From the NCBI GenBank assembly GCA_002395965.1, contig DGVT01000077.1, positions 1-24,824 on the forward strand: a stretch of DNA of 24,824 nucleotides, in the 5' to 3' direction. Source of the DNA: Porphyromonadaceae bacterium UBA4277. GTDB lineage: Bacteria; Bacteroidota; Bacteroidia; Bacteroidales; Muribaculaceae. The stretch's first letter is position 1, and each line of letters starts with the position of its first letter. The notes beneath the pieces were generated by a model. The model did not search any database and was not told the origin of the DNA. It was given only the letters and a program-made list of their open reading frames with translations. The translations under genes and the position numbers were made by a program. Shown here piece by piece: positions 8,031 to 16,569 of the stretch.

Positions 8031-8454
8031 GGCGGTTGAGCAGTAATTCAATGGCCTGGCGGTAGCCGTCGAGCCCCTGCCCCACAATCGAGTGCGTGCA
8101 CACGTCTTTGATCATCGATGTGCGGCGGAACGGCTCGCGGCAGTAGATGTCGCTGATGTGTACTTCCACCACCGGTGCGGTGATGGCGGAAATGGCATCG
8201 CGTATGGCAATGGACGTGTGGGTGTAGCCTCCGGCGTTGAGCACGATGCCGTCGCAGTCAAATCCCACGCGCTGCAGCTCGTCGATGATGTCGCCCTCGT
8301 GGTTGCTCTGAAAGAGAGTGAATGCCACGTCGCGATAGTGCGTGACGAGCTCCTTCAGGTAGTCGTCAAGTGAGCGGTTGCCATAGATTTCCGGCTCGCG
8401 GCGCCCCACAAGGTTGAGGTTGGGCCCGTTGATGATGGCGATGTTCATCTTCAT
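8020..8454 (-). CDS. aroQ: Type II 3-dehydroquinate dehydratase
   Basis: The 144-residue product matches type II dehydroquinases in length and motifs. It has INGPNLNLVGRREPEIYG (about 8-25; Tyr24 is the expected catalytic base), FQSNHEGDIIDEL (about 48-60), VLNAGGYTHTSIAIRDAI (about 71-88, with Asn73 and His79), VEVHISDIYCREPFRRTS (about 96-113, His99 and Arg110). It catalyses trans-dehydration of 3-dehydroquinate to 3-dehydroshikimate, step three of the shikimate pathway. The ATG at 8454 overlaps the stop of porX as ATGA, so the two are coupled; another in-frame ATG at 8448 is possible and fits family N-termini equally well. Confidence 0.95.
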   Translation of the reverse strand: MKMNIAIINGPNLNLVGRREPEIYGNRSLDDYLKELVTHYRDVAFTLFQSNHEGDIIDELQRVGFDCDGIVLNAGGYTHTSIAIRDAISAITAPVVEVHISDIYCREPFRRTSMIKDVCTHSIVGQGLDGYRQAIELLLNRPTP

Positions 8455-9995
8455 TTGCGCGAAAGGGTTACTAACGGCACGAGCATCTCTTCCATCGATA
8501 TGCCGCCGTGCTGGAAGGTGTCGTTATAGTACTGCACATAGTAGTTGTAGTTGTTGGGGTATGCCATGAAGTCGCGGTTCAGGGCAAAGATGTAGGTTGA
8601 CGACACATTTGGTGCCGGCAGTCCGAAACGCTGAGGATGCTTGATGTCATACACCTGCTTCGCGTTATAGCTCAGGTTCTTGCCCACTTTGTAGCGCAGG
8701 TTGGTGTTAGTGGCTCGGTCGCCTATCACTTTCACGGCATTATCGACGCGGATTGTGCCGTGGTCGGTAGTGAGCACCACCTTGTAGCCTTTCTCGGCCA
8801 TCAGCTTAAAAGCCTCGATGGCATAGGAATTGCGGAACCACGACTCGGTGAGCGAGCGGTAGGCCTCGTCGGTGTTAGCCAGCTCGCGAATCATCTTGCT
8901 CTCGGTGCGTGCGTGCGACATCATATCTACGAAGTTGAACACCAGCACGTTGAGGTCGTAGTTGTCGAGGTCGGCAAACTGCTGCACCAGTCGCTCGCCC
9001 GTAGCGGCGTCGTTCACCTTGTTATACGAGAAGCGGAAGTTGCGGCGATAGCGGTCGAGCAGGGTCTTGATGAGCGGGGCTTCGTTGATGTTTTTACCCT
9101 CTTCTTCGTCTTCGTCAACCCACAGGTCGGGAAACATGCGCTCGATGTCGATGGGCATGAGCCCCGAGAAGATGGCATTGCGGGCATACTGTGTGGTGGT
9201 GGGCAGGATGGCGGTGTAGAGCTCTTCCTTCTCGACGTTGAAATAGTCGCTCAGCAGTGGGCTCACGGTCTTCCACTGGTCGAGGCGGAAGTTGTCGATG
9301 AGCACGAAGCACACCTTTTCGCCCTTGTCGAGAAGCGGTAGCACATGGGTCTTGAAAATCTCGTTGCTGCGCAACGGGTGGTCGTCGGTTGTGAGCCAGC
9401 TCTCATAGTTGCGCCGCACCATCTTGCAAAAGGCGGCGTTGGCCTCGGTCTTTTGCATCTTCAGCATCTCGGTCATGCCTGTGTCGGTGCTCGACAGGGT
9501 GAGTTCCCATCGCACCAGTGTGTTATACAGGCGGTACCAGTCGTCGATGGTTCGTGCCTGCCCTATCTGGTCGCTGATGGCCATGAATTCCTGGCGGTAG
9601 TCGCCTTCCACCTTGTCCTGTACCAAGGCGTCGCTGTGCAGGTTTTTCTTTATCGACAGCAGGATTTGCATGGGGTTAACGGGCTTGATCAGGTAGTCGG
9701 CAATCTTGCTGCCTATGGCCTGGTTCATGATGTTTTCCTCCTCGCTCTTGGTGATCATGATTACCGGCACGTTGGGCTGCAGGATCTTGATTTGCTGCAG
9801 CGCCTCCAGGCCGCTGATGCCCGGCATGTTCTCGTCGAGGATCACAAGGTCGAAGTTTTGCTGCTGCATGGCATCGAGTGCGTCGCGGCCGTTGGTCACC
9901 GTTTCCACTTCGTAGCCCTTGCTGTGCAGAAACATAATGTGAGGCTTGAGCAGGTCGATCTCATCGTCGGCCCAGAGTATGAGTTTCTTGTTCAT
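8451..9995 (-). CDS. porX: PorX-type response regulator with alkaline-phosphatase-superfamily (PglZ-like) domain
   Basis: The 514-residue product has a receiver domain (about 1-120) with the acidic pair Asp10/Asp11, phospho-acceptor Asp54 in LVILDENMPG, Thr82 and Lys104 in IKPVNP. A helical linker follows, then a phosphatase/phosphodiesterase-superfamily domain with FVLIDNFRLDQ (about 230-240), LPTTTQYARNAIFSG (about 264-278, nucleophile-type Thr), NFVDMMSHAR (about 354-363) and TTDHGTIRVD (metal-binding Asp411/His412). This layout is characteristic of PorX, which in Porphyromonas and Flavobacterium works with PorY and the sigma factor SigP to control the type IX secretion system. PorY, SigP and T9SS structural genes are not in the window. 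It heads a minus-strand run with aroQ. Confidence 0.92.
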   Translation of the reverse strand: MNKKLILWADDEIDLLKPHIMFLHSKGYEVETVTNGRDALDAMQQQNFDLVILDENMPGISGLEALQQIKILQPNVPVIMITKSEEENIMNQAIGSKIADYLIKPVNPMQILLSIKKNLHSDALVQDKVEGDYRQEFMAISDQIGQARTIDDWYRLYNTLVRWELTLSSTDTGMTEMLKMQKTEANAAFCKMVRRNYESWLTTDDHPLRSNEIFKTHVLPLLDKGEKVCFVLIDNFRLDQWKTVSPLLSDYFNVEKEELYTAILPTTTQYARNAIFSGLMPIDIERMFPDLWVDEDEEEGKNINEAPLIKTLLDRYRRNFRFSYNKVNDAATGERLVQQFADLDNYDLNVLVFNFVDMMSHARTESKMIRELANTDEAYRSLTESWFRNSYAIEAFKLMAEKGYKVVLTTDHGTIRVDNAVKVIGDRATNTNLRYKVGKNLSYNAKQVYDIKHPQRFGLPAPNVSSTYIFALNRDFMAYPNNYNYYVQYYNDTFQHGGISMEEMLVPLVTLSRK

Positions 9996-10005
9996 ATAGT
10001 GTTTT

Positions 10006-10190
10006 TTTTAGTAAACAAGTAGACGAGTAAACGAGTAAACAAGCCGGCTGACGCCTGTTTAGCTACGAGCTACAAGCTACGTGCTACGAGTTCTTTTTTA
10101 GTAAACAAGTAGATGAGTAAACGAGTAAACAAGCCGGCTGACGCCTGTTTAACTACGAGCTACGAGTGGCTGACGCTTTCTTAGCTACAA
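10006..10190 (+). repeat. 90-bp tandem array of low-complexity words
   Basis: Two 90-bp units start at 10011 and 10101 (GTAAACAAGTAGACGAGTAA and a near copy). Each runs through AAGCCGGCTGACGCCTGTTT into CTACGAGCTACAAGCTACGTG-like words, and a shortened third GGCTGACGC word occurs at 10168. The same words return at 17641-17690 and 24497-24544. No gene is visible in 9996-10344; the rest (10191-10344) is AT-rich and otherwise featureless to me. Confidence 0.85.
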
Positions 10191-10344
10191 GCTACGTGCT
10201 ACGAGTGTGCGATGCGGCTCATTACTCATTATTAATTATTTACGAGCTGCGAGTGCGCCGGCATTCTGTTTTTTTGTCGTTACTCTATATTATTAACGAT
10301 CTGGATGATTAAATATTATTCAGGTTCAATATACTTCAGAAACT

Positions 10345-12300
10345 TCACGGGGTGAGCTTGTTCTCATTCATTCGCCACATGTATTGCTGTATGAGTGCTT
10401 TCACGCGCTGTTCCATGGCGGGTTGCTGCGGCCGCTTGCCCACCAGGTTGTGCCGCAGCAGCGGGTCGGTCTTGAACTCATAGAGCCCCACGGTCTTGTC
10501 ACCATCCCACTGCAGCATGAGGTCACCTTGCAGATACTGGTAGATGCCGTTGTTATAGTTGAATGCCCAGGTGTGCTCGGGTGGCGTGCTCAGCAAGTCG
10601 CTGCCGAAGGCCAGGTATGGCTTGTCGTAGCCTAACAGGTGCAGCAGTGTGGGCGTGACGTCGGTTTGCTGCGCTATCACGTCGCGTCGCATCTGCGGCT
10701 TGATTGATTGGTCGGGCGTGAAGAAAATGATTGGGATGCTATACAGCCCCAAGTCGGTTTTATACACCTCGTGCTTGTTTTGGTTGGTGTGATCGGCAAC
10801 GAGCACAAAGATTGTGTTGCGATACCACGGCTCGTGCGATGCACGCTCGAAGAAACGGCGCAGTGCCATGTCGGTGTAACGCACGCACTTGTGAATTTCC
10901 AGCCCGCCCTCATCACGCAGCGAGTCGCTGTACTGCTCGGGCACGTTATAGGGGTGATGTGACGAGGCGGTGAATGCCGATGCCACAAAGGGCTGCGGCT
11001 GGTCCTCGAGCACGTCGAGCATATATTGCAGGAATGGCTCGTCCCAAATGGCCCACTTGCCGTCGAAGTCGTCCATGCCGTCATAGTCATCGTCGCGGCA
11101 ATACTCGTCGAGGCCGTAGTATTTTTCATAACCTATGTGATGCGCAAAAGCACTGAATCCCATCGAGATGTTGTGTCCGCCGTGGAAGAATGCACTGCTG
11201 TAGCCCATCGGCTTGAGCATCGAGGGCAGTCCGCTCAGGTCGTTGAGCGATGCGGGGGTGAGGAAGAACGTCTCCACCATCATGGGTATGCCCGATAGCA
11301 GGCTGGGCATGGCATCCATCGACTTGCGGCCGTTGGCATAGCTGTACTCGAAGGTGAGCGACTGCGGCACAAGCGTGTCGATAAACGGCATATAGCCCTT
11401 GTAGGTGCCGTTTTCCAGTGTGGGGTTAAGGCTGCCTATGTATTCCTTGCCCATGCTCTCGACGATGAGCACCACAACGTTATAGCCGCGACAGGGGGCC
11501 GCGGTGGTGTCGGGGTGCTGGTGCAGCGGTGAGTAGGTGGCTTCCATCTGCTGCATGCTCATGTAGGACGGCGTGACAAACACTTTCTTGCCTATCGAGC
11601 GGATGAGCGAGAACGGAGTGTTGAGCACCAATGATGCCTCGATGGGGCGGTTGACGTATTGGTTGGCATTGCTCACCGTGATGGGGCGTGTGCCGGCAGT
11701 GACGCTGCCGCGTATGCCCACTATGGCCAGTGGAGCGGCAATAATGATGGCTGCAGCACGCGAGCAGTAGTATCGCCAGTCGTGGCTGTGTGCCGGCCGC
11801 GCGGTGACATACAGCTTCCACAAGAGCCACACCATGGCCACGAAAGCCACTACCAGATACCAGTGTCTGACAAACTCGCTGAGGAAGATGCCGGCCATGT
11901 TACCTTCGTTGGCAAACTCGCTGAACACTGCCACCGTGCTGCGTCGCCCGGTGTACTGGAAGTAAACCGAGTCGATGAGATTGCTGCCTATGGCCACGGC
12001 ATTGGTCACGACATACACCCACTTGAGCGCCCGCTGCGGGCCGCGGCGCTCCTTGGCCGGCCAGGGCAGCAACCACAGCACCAGCCACAGCGCATTCACA
12101 TATAGCAGTGCGCTGACGTCGAACACCAGCGAGCCTTGCAGCTCGCTCCACAATAGCGGCCACGTCTGGTAAGGGGCAAACGTGCTCCAGTTTACAGCGT
12201 AGAACACTACTCGGGTGAGCATCATTGCAGCAGCGGCTATCAAGAGGTTGATTACTGCTGCTAAAAGCCAGTTGTGTGTTGAGGGGCTTCGTTTTCGCAT
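10345..12300 (-). CDS. LTA synthase/MdoB-like membrane phosphoglycerol transferase family
   Basis: The N-terminal 200 residues carry about five membrane helices. The C-terminal domain has the alkaline-phosphatase/sulfatase fold. The metal and catalytic positions visible are VVLIVESMGKEYIGSLN (Glu283 if counted from the upstream GTG), YANGRKSMDAMPSLLSGIP (Ser329 where LtaS has its Thr nucleophile; Ser is usual in Bacteroidetes relatives as I recall them), SSHHPYNVPEQ (about 448-458) and VADHTNQN (Asp505/His506). Such proteins move phosphoglycerol or similar groups onto glycans or lipids on the outer face of the inner membrane; the substrate here is unknown. I start at the ATG at 12300; a GTG two codons upstream (12306) is also in frame. 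It follows the GH3 gene in the same direction after 232 bp of repeat, so it may be a separate unit. Confidence 0.85.
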   Translation of the reverse strand: MRKRSPSTHNWLLAAVINLLIAAAAMMLTRVVFYAVNWSTFAPYQTWPLLWSELQGSLVFDVSALLYVNALWLVLWLLPWPAKERRGPQRALKWVYVVTNAVAIGSNLIDSVYFQYTGRRSTVAVFSEFANEGNMAGIFLSEFVRHWYLVVAFVAMVWLLWKLYVTARPAHSHDWRYYCSRAAAIIIAAPLAIVGIRGSVTAGTRPITVSNANQYVNRPIEASLVLNTPFSLIRSIGKKVFVTPSYMSMQQMEATYSPLHQHPDTTAAPCRGYNVVVLIVESMGKEYIGSLNPTLENGTYKGYMPFIDTLVPQSLTFEYSYANGRKSMDAMPSLLSGIPMMVETFFLTPASLNDLSGLPSMLKPMGYSSAFFHGGHNISMGFSAFAHHIGYEKYYGLDEYCRDDDYDGMDDFDGKWAIWDEPFLQYMLDVLEDQPQPFVASAFTASSHHPYNVPEQYSDSLRDEGGLEIHKCVRYTDMALRRFFERASHEPWYRNTIFVLVADHTNQNKHEVYKTDLGLYSIPIIFFTPDQSIKPQMRRDVIAQQTDVTPTLLHLLGYDKPYLAFGSDLLSTPPEHTWAFNYNNGIYQYLQGDLMLQWDGDKTVGLYEFKTDPLLRHNLVGKRPQQPAMEQRVKALIQQYMWRMNENKLTP

Positions 12301-12320
12301 CGGCACTGAAATTTAGCGCG

Positions 12321-12482
12321 AAATTAGTGCAAGGCGAGCGAAATATCAAATTTATTTGAATATTTCCGAGCCGACGCCTAAATTCGACGAGGTGATGAGT
12401 CAAATTAGTGCAAGGCGAGCGAAATATCAAATTTATTTGAATATTTCCGAGCCGACGCCTAAATTCGACGCCGTGACGAGTC
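12321..12482. repeat. 81-bp palindromic repeat, two tandem copies
   Basis: Copies at 12321-12401 and 12402-12482 are nearly identical, and a degenerate third start follows. Each centres on an imperfect palindrome (GAAATATCAAAT, two bases, then ATTTGAATATTTC) flanked by GGCGAGC and GAGCCGACGCC. Each copy also carries TAAATTTG on the minus strand (12347-12354 and 12428-12435), a match to the -7 consensus TAnnTTTG, in front of the LTA-synthase-like gene. It resembles a palindrome often seen between Bacteroidales genes. An ORF reads through it only because 81 is a multiple of three. Confidence 0.85.
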
Positions 12483-12532
12483 AAAATCAGTGCACGCGAG
12501 CGGTGAAGCAGAGTTTTGCCGTGCTATGCTCG

Positions 12533-14767
12533 CTATGGGTTAGTGAGCGTGAAAGTGAGGCGGTGTGCAATTTTGTCGCTGGCAGTGCCCAGCAGAGCCT
12601 CAAACTTTCCTGCTTCGGCGACCCAGCGATGCTGATTGTCGTCGTAATAGCTGAGTGCGTCACGGCCTATGGTGATGGCGACGTTGCGCGTCTGCCCCGG
12701 TTCCAAATAGATCTTGGCAAAGCCTTTCAGCTCCTTATATGGCCGCTCAAAGCTCGATTTCACGTCGTGGATGTAGAGCTGCACTACCTCGGCCCCTGCC
12801 CGTGAGCCGACGTTGGTCACCGGCACGGTGAAGGTGATGCTGTCGGCCGCGGTGACTGCCGTCGCACTCATCGCGGGCTTCCCGAGCTTGAATGAAGTGT
12901 AGCTCAGTCCGTGCCCGAAGGCAAACGCCGGGCGCGTCTTGGCCTTATCCACCCAGCGGTAGCCCACATAGAAGCGTTCGCAGTATTCTTCGTCCCAGAT
13001 GTCGCTGTCGGCTCGCTTGGTGCCGGGGTAGTCGCCCATGGCATGTGCCCCGACGTCGCCTAATTTCTCCGGCCAGGTGAAAGGCAGTTTTCCGCTGGGA
13101 TTGGCAGCGCCGGTGAGCACGTCGGCAAGCGCCTCGCCTGCTTCACTGCCGAGCATCCATCCCTGCACAATAGCCCCCACGGCATCGCGCCACGGCATCG
13201 CCACAGGGTTGCCCGAGATGTTGACCACCACCAGGCGGCAGCCGGTAGCGGCCAGTGCGCTGATAAGGTCGTCCTGGTTATATGGCAGTCCGTAGTCTTC
13301 GCGGTCAAATTCCTCGGCATCCTGGTGCTGGCTCTTGTTGAGACCTCCGTAGTATATCACAATGTCGGCTTGGCGTGCCTTTTCCACTGCTTCGCGCACA
13401 AGCTCTTGTGCCGGGCGGCGGTCAACAAGGTCTTGCCCGGTGGTCACGCCGTTGTAGGCTCCTGTGGTGTCGCCCACATAGCCGCGTGCGTAGTCCACCT
13501 CGATGCCTAACGGCTGCAGGCGGCTGCGCAGTGCCTCCAGCGGCAGCGACTCGCGTTGCACCTTGAGCGAGCTGCTGCCTCCGCCCACGGTCATCATCTT
13601 GATAGCGTTTTCTCCCACCACCAGCACGCGGCGCGTGGCATTGACGTCGATGGGCAGTGTGGCATTGCGGTTCTGAAGCAGCACTATGCCTTCGCAGGCC
13701 GTGGCACGGGCTGTGGCGTAGTGCTCGGCCGAGCACATAGAGCCTCGCGGGCGGTAGTCCTGCAAGGTGGTGCGCATGAACAGCCTGAGCACGCGGCGCA
13801 CCTTGTCGTCAAGCTCTTTAGTGGAGAATTTTCCTTGCTCGATGAGGCGTTTATAGGGCAGGGCCAGATAATAGTTGTCGTAGGCATTGCGGGCGCCCTC
13901 GGTCAGTCCGTTGGTCCAGGTGCCAAACTCCATGTCTAAGCCGTATTTGATGGCTTGCTCGGTGTCGTGTGCACCTCCCCAGTCGCTCACCACCACTCCG
14001 TCGAAGCCCCAGTCGCGCTTCAACACGTCGTTGAGCAAGTAGGGGTTGTGGCAGTTGTGAATGTTCTTATACAGGTTATATGCCCCCATGATGCCCCAGG
14101 CATGCCCCTGCTGCACGGCGGCCTTGAAGGCCGGCAGATAGATTTCGTGCAATGTGCGCTCGTCAACTATTACGTTGGTGTTGTGACGGAAGAGCTCGTT
14201 GTTGTTCAGTGCATAGTGCTTCACGCAAGCTGCCACGCCCTGCGACTGTAACCCTTGCACATAAGGCACAACCATTGCCGAGGCCAGGTAGGGGTCTTCG
14301 CCCATATACTCGAAGTTGCGCCCACCTAATGGGGTGCGCAGTATGTTCACGCCGGGGCCAAGAATCATGTCCTTGCCACGATAGCGTGCCTCCTCACCTA
14401 ATGCGATGCCATAGCGGCGTGCAATGTCGGGGTTCCATGTGGCAGCCAGGCATGTCAGCGCCGGGAAGGCCACGCACGAGTCGTTGGTGGCACCGGCTTG
14501 TTCCCACTCGTCCCACAGCACATCGGGTCGCACGCCATGCGGGCCGTCGTCGGTCCAGAAGGTGGGAATGCCCAAGCGTGCAATGCCCGGGCTGGAAAAC
14601 TTGCTCTGGGCATGGATGATGGCGATTTTCTCGTCGAGGGTGAGACGCGGCAGCAGGTCGTCGATGCGTTGCTCAATGGGCTTGCTGCAATCGAGATACA
14701 CGGGCATAGTGCCTGCGTTAGCCAGCAGGGCCACTACTGAAAACAGGGTGAGGAAAAAACGTTTCAT
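12533..14767 (-). CDS. GH3 beta-glucosidase, secreted
   Basis: The 744-residue protein has a signal peptide (MKRFFLTLFSVVALLANAGT). The GH3 barrel runs about 35-340, with DDGPHGVRPD (about 73-82), GRNFEYMGEDPYLASAM (about 149-165), KHYALNNNE (Lys183-His184) and the nucleophile in GVVVSDWGGAHD (Asp262). The alpha/beta sandwich domain follows (LLQNRNATLPIDVNATRRVL and on), then a C-terminal FnIII-like domain with GSRAGAEVVQLYIHD. Length and order fit BglX-like exo-acting beta-glucosidases. In this locus it would release glucose from beta-1,3-gluco-oligosaccharides, probably in the periplasm. Unlike the neighbouring GH128 gene it has no dockerin-like end. It starts 18 bp after the GH128 gene. 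Confidence 0.92.
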   Translation of the reverse strand: MKRFFLTLFSVVALLANAGTMPVYLDCSKPIEQRIDDLLPRLTLDEKIAIIHAQSKFSSPGIARLGIPTFWTDDGPHGVRPDVLWDEWEQAGATNDSCVAFPALTCLAATWNPDIARRYGIALGEEARYRGKDMILGPGVNILRTPLGGRNFEYMGEDPYLASAMVVPYVQGLQSQGVAACVKHYALNNNELFRHNTNVIVDERTLHEIYLPAFKAAVQQGHAWGIMGAYNLYKNIHNCHNPYLLNDVLKRDWGFDGVVVSDWGGAHDTEQAIKYGLDMEFGTWTNGLTEGARNAYDNYYLALPYKRLIEQGKFSTKELDDKVRRVLRLFMRTTLQDYRPRGSMCSAEHYATARATACEGIVLLQNRNATLPIDVNATRRVLVVGENAIKMMTVGGGSSSLKVQRESLPLEALRSRLQPLGIEVDYARGYVGDTTGAYNGVTTGQDLVDRRPAQELVREAVEKARQADIVIYYGGLNKSQHQDAEEFDREDYGLPYNQDDLISALAATGCRLVVVNISGNPVAMPWRDAVGAIVQGWMLGSEAGEALADVLTGAANPSGKLPFTWPEKLGDVGAHAMGDYPGTKRADSDIWDEEYCERFYVGYRWVDKAKTRPAFAFGHGLSYTSFKLGKPAMSATAVTAADSITFTVPVTNVGSRAGAEVVQLYIHDVKSSFERPYKELKGFAKIYLEPGQTRNVAITIGRDALSYYDDNQHRWVAEAGKFEALLGTASDKIAHRLTFTLTNP

Positions 14768-14785
14768 GGCTCTTTAAGTCTTGTT

Positions 14786-16249
14786 TTACAAACCGAGGAT
14801 GATGTTGATGATGGCGTTCACGTCGTCAACGTCGATCAGCCCGTTGCCGTCAACGTTGGCTTCGCCGGGATAGTAGCTGGCAGCCTTCCTGCCGAGGATG
14901 ATGTTGATGATGGCGTTCACGTCGTCAACATCGACGATGCCATTTCCCGTGACATCGCCTGTGATGACTGCTTGTGGAATGAACTTGAGCCATTGCACCT
15001 TGCAAGTGGTGCTCTGGCGGCTCTTGAGTGCAATGCGGTGCTTGCCGGCCGACAGGGTAAAGCCGGTGATTTCCTGGGTCTTCCAGTTGTCGTTGGTGCC
15101 GGTGGTGATGGTGGCGGGAAGCACTTGTTCGATCACGTTTTCGCCATCCACTTCCAGTCGCAGCTTGGGGTCGAACAGGAACTTACGGCTCGAGAGTCGC
15201 AGCTGCAAGGTATATTTTCCGTCGGCCGGCACTTCAATCAGATATTCGGCCGAGGCATAGACGTCGAAGGTGCTAATCTGCAGCGGGAGTGTGCTCTCGG
15301 CATCGTTGCTCACTTCTACCATCACGTTGTCGGAGAAGTTGACGAAATTGGTGGCCGGAATCACTTCATTGGGGGCATAATAGTAGGTGGTGTCGAACGG
15401 CGACAGGTAGGTGTAGATTTTTCCGGCATTGGTGAGTGTGCCCGGCTCGGGCAGGCCGGTGCTCAGCTTGGGAATGTGCAGCAAGCGATAATAGGGCGCT
15501 GTTTCGTAACCGCGCGCCTTGAACCATGCGTAGCGATACACATAGGGGCTCAGCTCGAGGTCACGCACCTTTTGCACCATGGCACGCTGCTGTGCTATTG
15601 AATCGACTGTACCTTCCCACGAGCAGAACTCGGTGAGCCACACCTGTTTGCCATATTTCTTGGCAAAGTTCTCGACATAGCTGATTTGGGCGTTGGCGTT
15701 GTTCATGTAGCAGTGCAGTGCCAGATAGTCGAAATGCGCCTCGGGGTAGGCGGCAAGAAACGCATCCATCCACTGCTCGGGCTGATAGACCTTGCCGTCG
15801 GCCAGTGCTTCGCCGCTGTAGTTGAGTGCCGGAGCCACGAGCTTCAGGTTGAAGTCGCGTGCAATCTGCTCGACGATGGGCCACAGGCGCGCTGCGCTGT
15901 CGGGCGTCATGTTGGCCTGTGAGCGGAAGTTTGGCTCGTTATAGCCAAGCAGGTATTTCACACCCGGGTGCTCGGTGAGGTAAGCACGCAGGTTTGTCTC
16001 GTTGAAGTTTGCGCTCCACGTCATGGGAATATACTCCATCTGCGTGCCTGGTCCCACCACATTTTGCACTTGCCAGTTGGGTGTGTTGCCCCAGTTGTAG
16101 AACCAGCTCACGCCGGGTGTGAGGGCGTGGATTTCGGCTTCGTAGATGAATTGGTTTTCGCTCACGCCACGCTTGTAGCTGCGTGCCGGCTGTGCGATCA
16201 TGCCGAGTGCTGTCATGAGCAGTGTCAGGGCTATGAATGTACGTTTCAT
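14786..16249 (-). CDS. GH128-type endo-beta-1,3-glucanase with carbohydrate-binding and dockerin-like domains
   Basis: The 487-residue product has a signal peptide (MKRTFIALTLLMTALGMIAQ). The catalytic domain (about 25-270) looks like the Asl1/Glyco_hydro_cc family (GH128): FYNWGNTPNW, LLGYNEPNF (acid/base Glu105), APALNYSG, YLALHCYMNN and VWLTEFCSWEG (nucleophile Glu207). A beta-sandwich region at about 305-425 (YLIEVPADGKYTLQLRLSSR) resembles a CBM6-like module. The last 57 residues are two dockerin-like calcium loops (GDVTGNGIVDVDDVNAIINI, then ANVDGNGLIDVDDVNAIINI). GH128 enzymes cut beta-1,3-glucan chains; extracellular or surface action is inferred from the signal peptide and the binding module. 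The two repeats share an identical 36-bp coding block with the neighbouring 304-residue protein gene. Confidence 0.85.
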   Translation of the reverse strand: MKRTFIALTLLMTALGMIAQPARSYKRGVSENQFIYEAEIHALTPGVSWFYNWGNTPNWQVQNVVGPGTQMEYIPMTWSANFNETNLRAYLTEHPGVKYLLGYNEPNFRSQANMTPDSAARLWPIVEQIARDFNLKLVAPALNYSGEALADGKVYQPEQWMDAFLAAYPEAHFDYLALHCYMNNANAQISYVENFAKKYGKQVWLTEFCSWEGTVDSIAQQRAMVQKVRDLELSPYVYRYAWFKARGYETAPYYRLLHIPKLSTGLPEPGTLTNAGKIYTYLSPFDTTYYYAPNEVIPATNFVNFSDNVMVEVSNDAESTLPLQISTFDVYASAEYLIEVPADGKYTLQLRLSSRKFLFDPKLRLEVDGENVIEQVLPATITTGTNDNWKTQEITGFTLSAGKHRIALKSRQSTTCKVQWLKFIPQAVITGDVTGNGIVDVDDVNAIINIILGRKAASYYPGEANVDGNGLIDVDDVNAIINIILGL

Positions 16250-16348
16250 TGTCTTGTGATGTGTGATTAAAATTCAGGGGCGCAGCAGTGGGAATGAATA
16301 GGCTTGTGCGTCCACACTTGCTCCGCCCCTGCACAGGTTGGTTGTTGA

Positions 16349-16553
16349 GGGTGTGTCATAATTCTATTTCATAAGGCTTTGATTGAATTTTGAGATTACG
16401 TCACTGATATAGTGCATCTTCGAAGCACCTTTTAAGTCGCTGTCTCTCACCAAGCTGCGCACATCTTCGATGTTGCTTGCATGGTGTTAAAGAAATGGTC
16501 GCATCTTCGATGCGCCTGCGTTTTCAACGCTTTTTCTGAATTATGACACACCC
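16349..16553. mobile_element. MITE-like element, 205 bp, with 16-bp perfect terminal inverted repeats
   Basis: The ends GGGTGTGTCATAATTC (16349-16364) and GAATTATGACACACCC (16538-16553) are perfect inverted copies. The interior has no ORF but holds four hairpins with a TTC triloop: 16412-16428 (one mismatch), 16461-16473, 16500-16514 (CGCATC/TTC/GATGCG) and 16518-16530 (GCGTT/TTC/AACGC). Its left 106 bp (from 16352) recur identically at 24719-24824. I could not define a target-site duplication. It sits between the 304-residue protein gene and the GH128 gene. The remaining part of this gap (16250-16348) holds an 8-bp inverted repeat (CAGGGGCG at 16275, CGCCCCTG at 16324). Confidence 0.75.
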
Positions 16554-16569
16554 ACCTGTTGAATGTTTT

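Noticed and set aside
8451..9995. A full type IX secretion locus around porX
   Set aside because: No Por/Gld structural gene, PorY or SigP is present, and none of the secreted proteins shows a clear T9SS C-terminal signal.
11900..12484. 194-codon minus ORF reading through the 81-bp repeat into the LTA-synthase-like gene
   Set aside because: The repeated peptide exists only because the 81-bp unit is a multiple of three, and the rest is out of frame with the true gene.
16275..16331. Terminator or operator formed by CAGGGGCG and CGCCCCTG before the GH128 gene
   Set aside because: Arms are only 8 bp with a 41-bp spacer and no T-run; mentioned with the MITE gap but not called.
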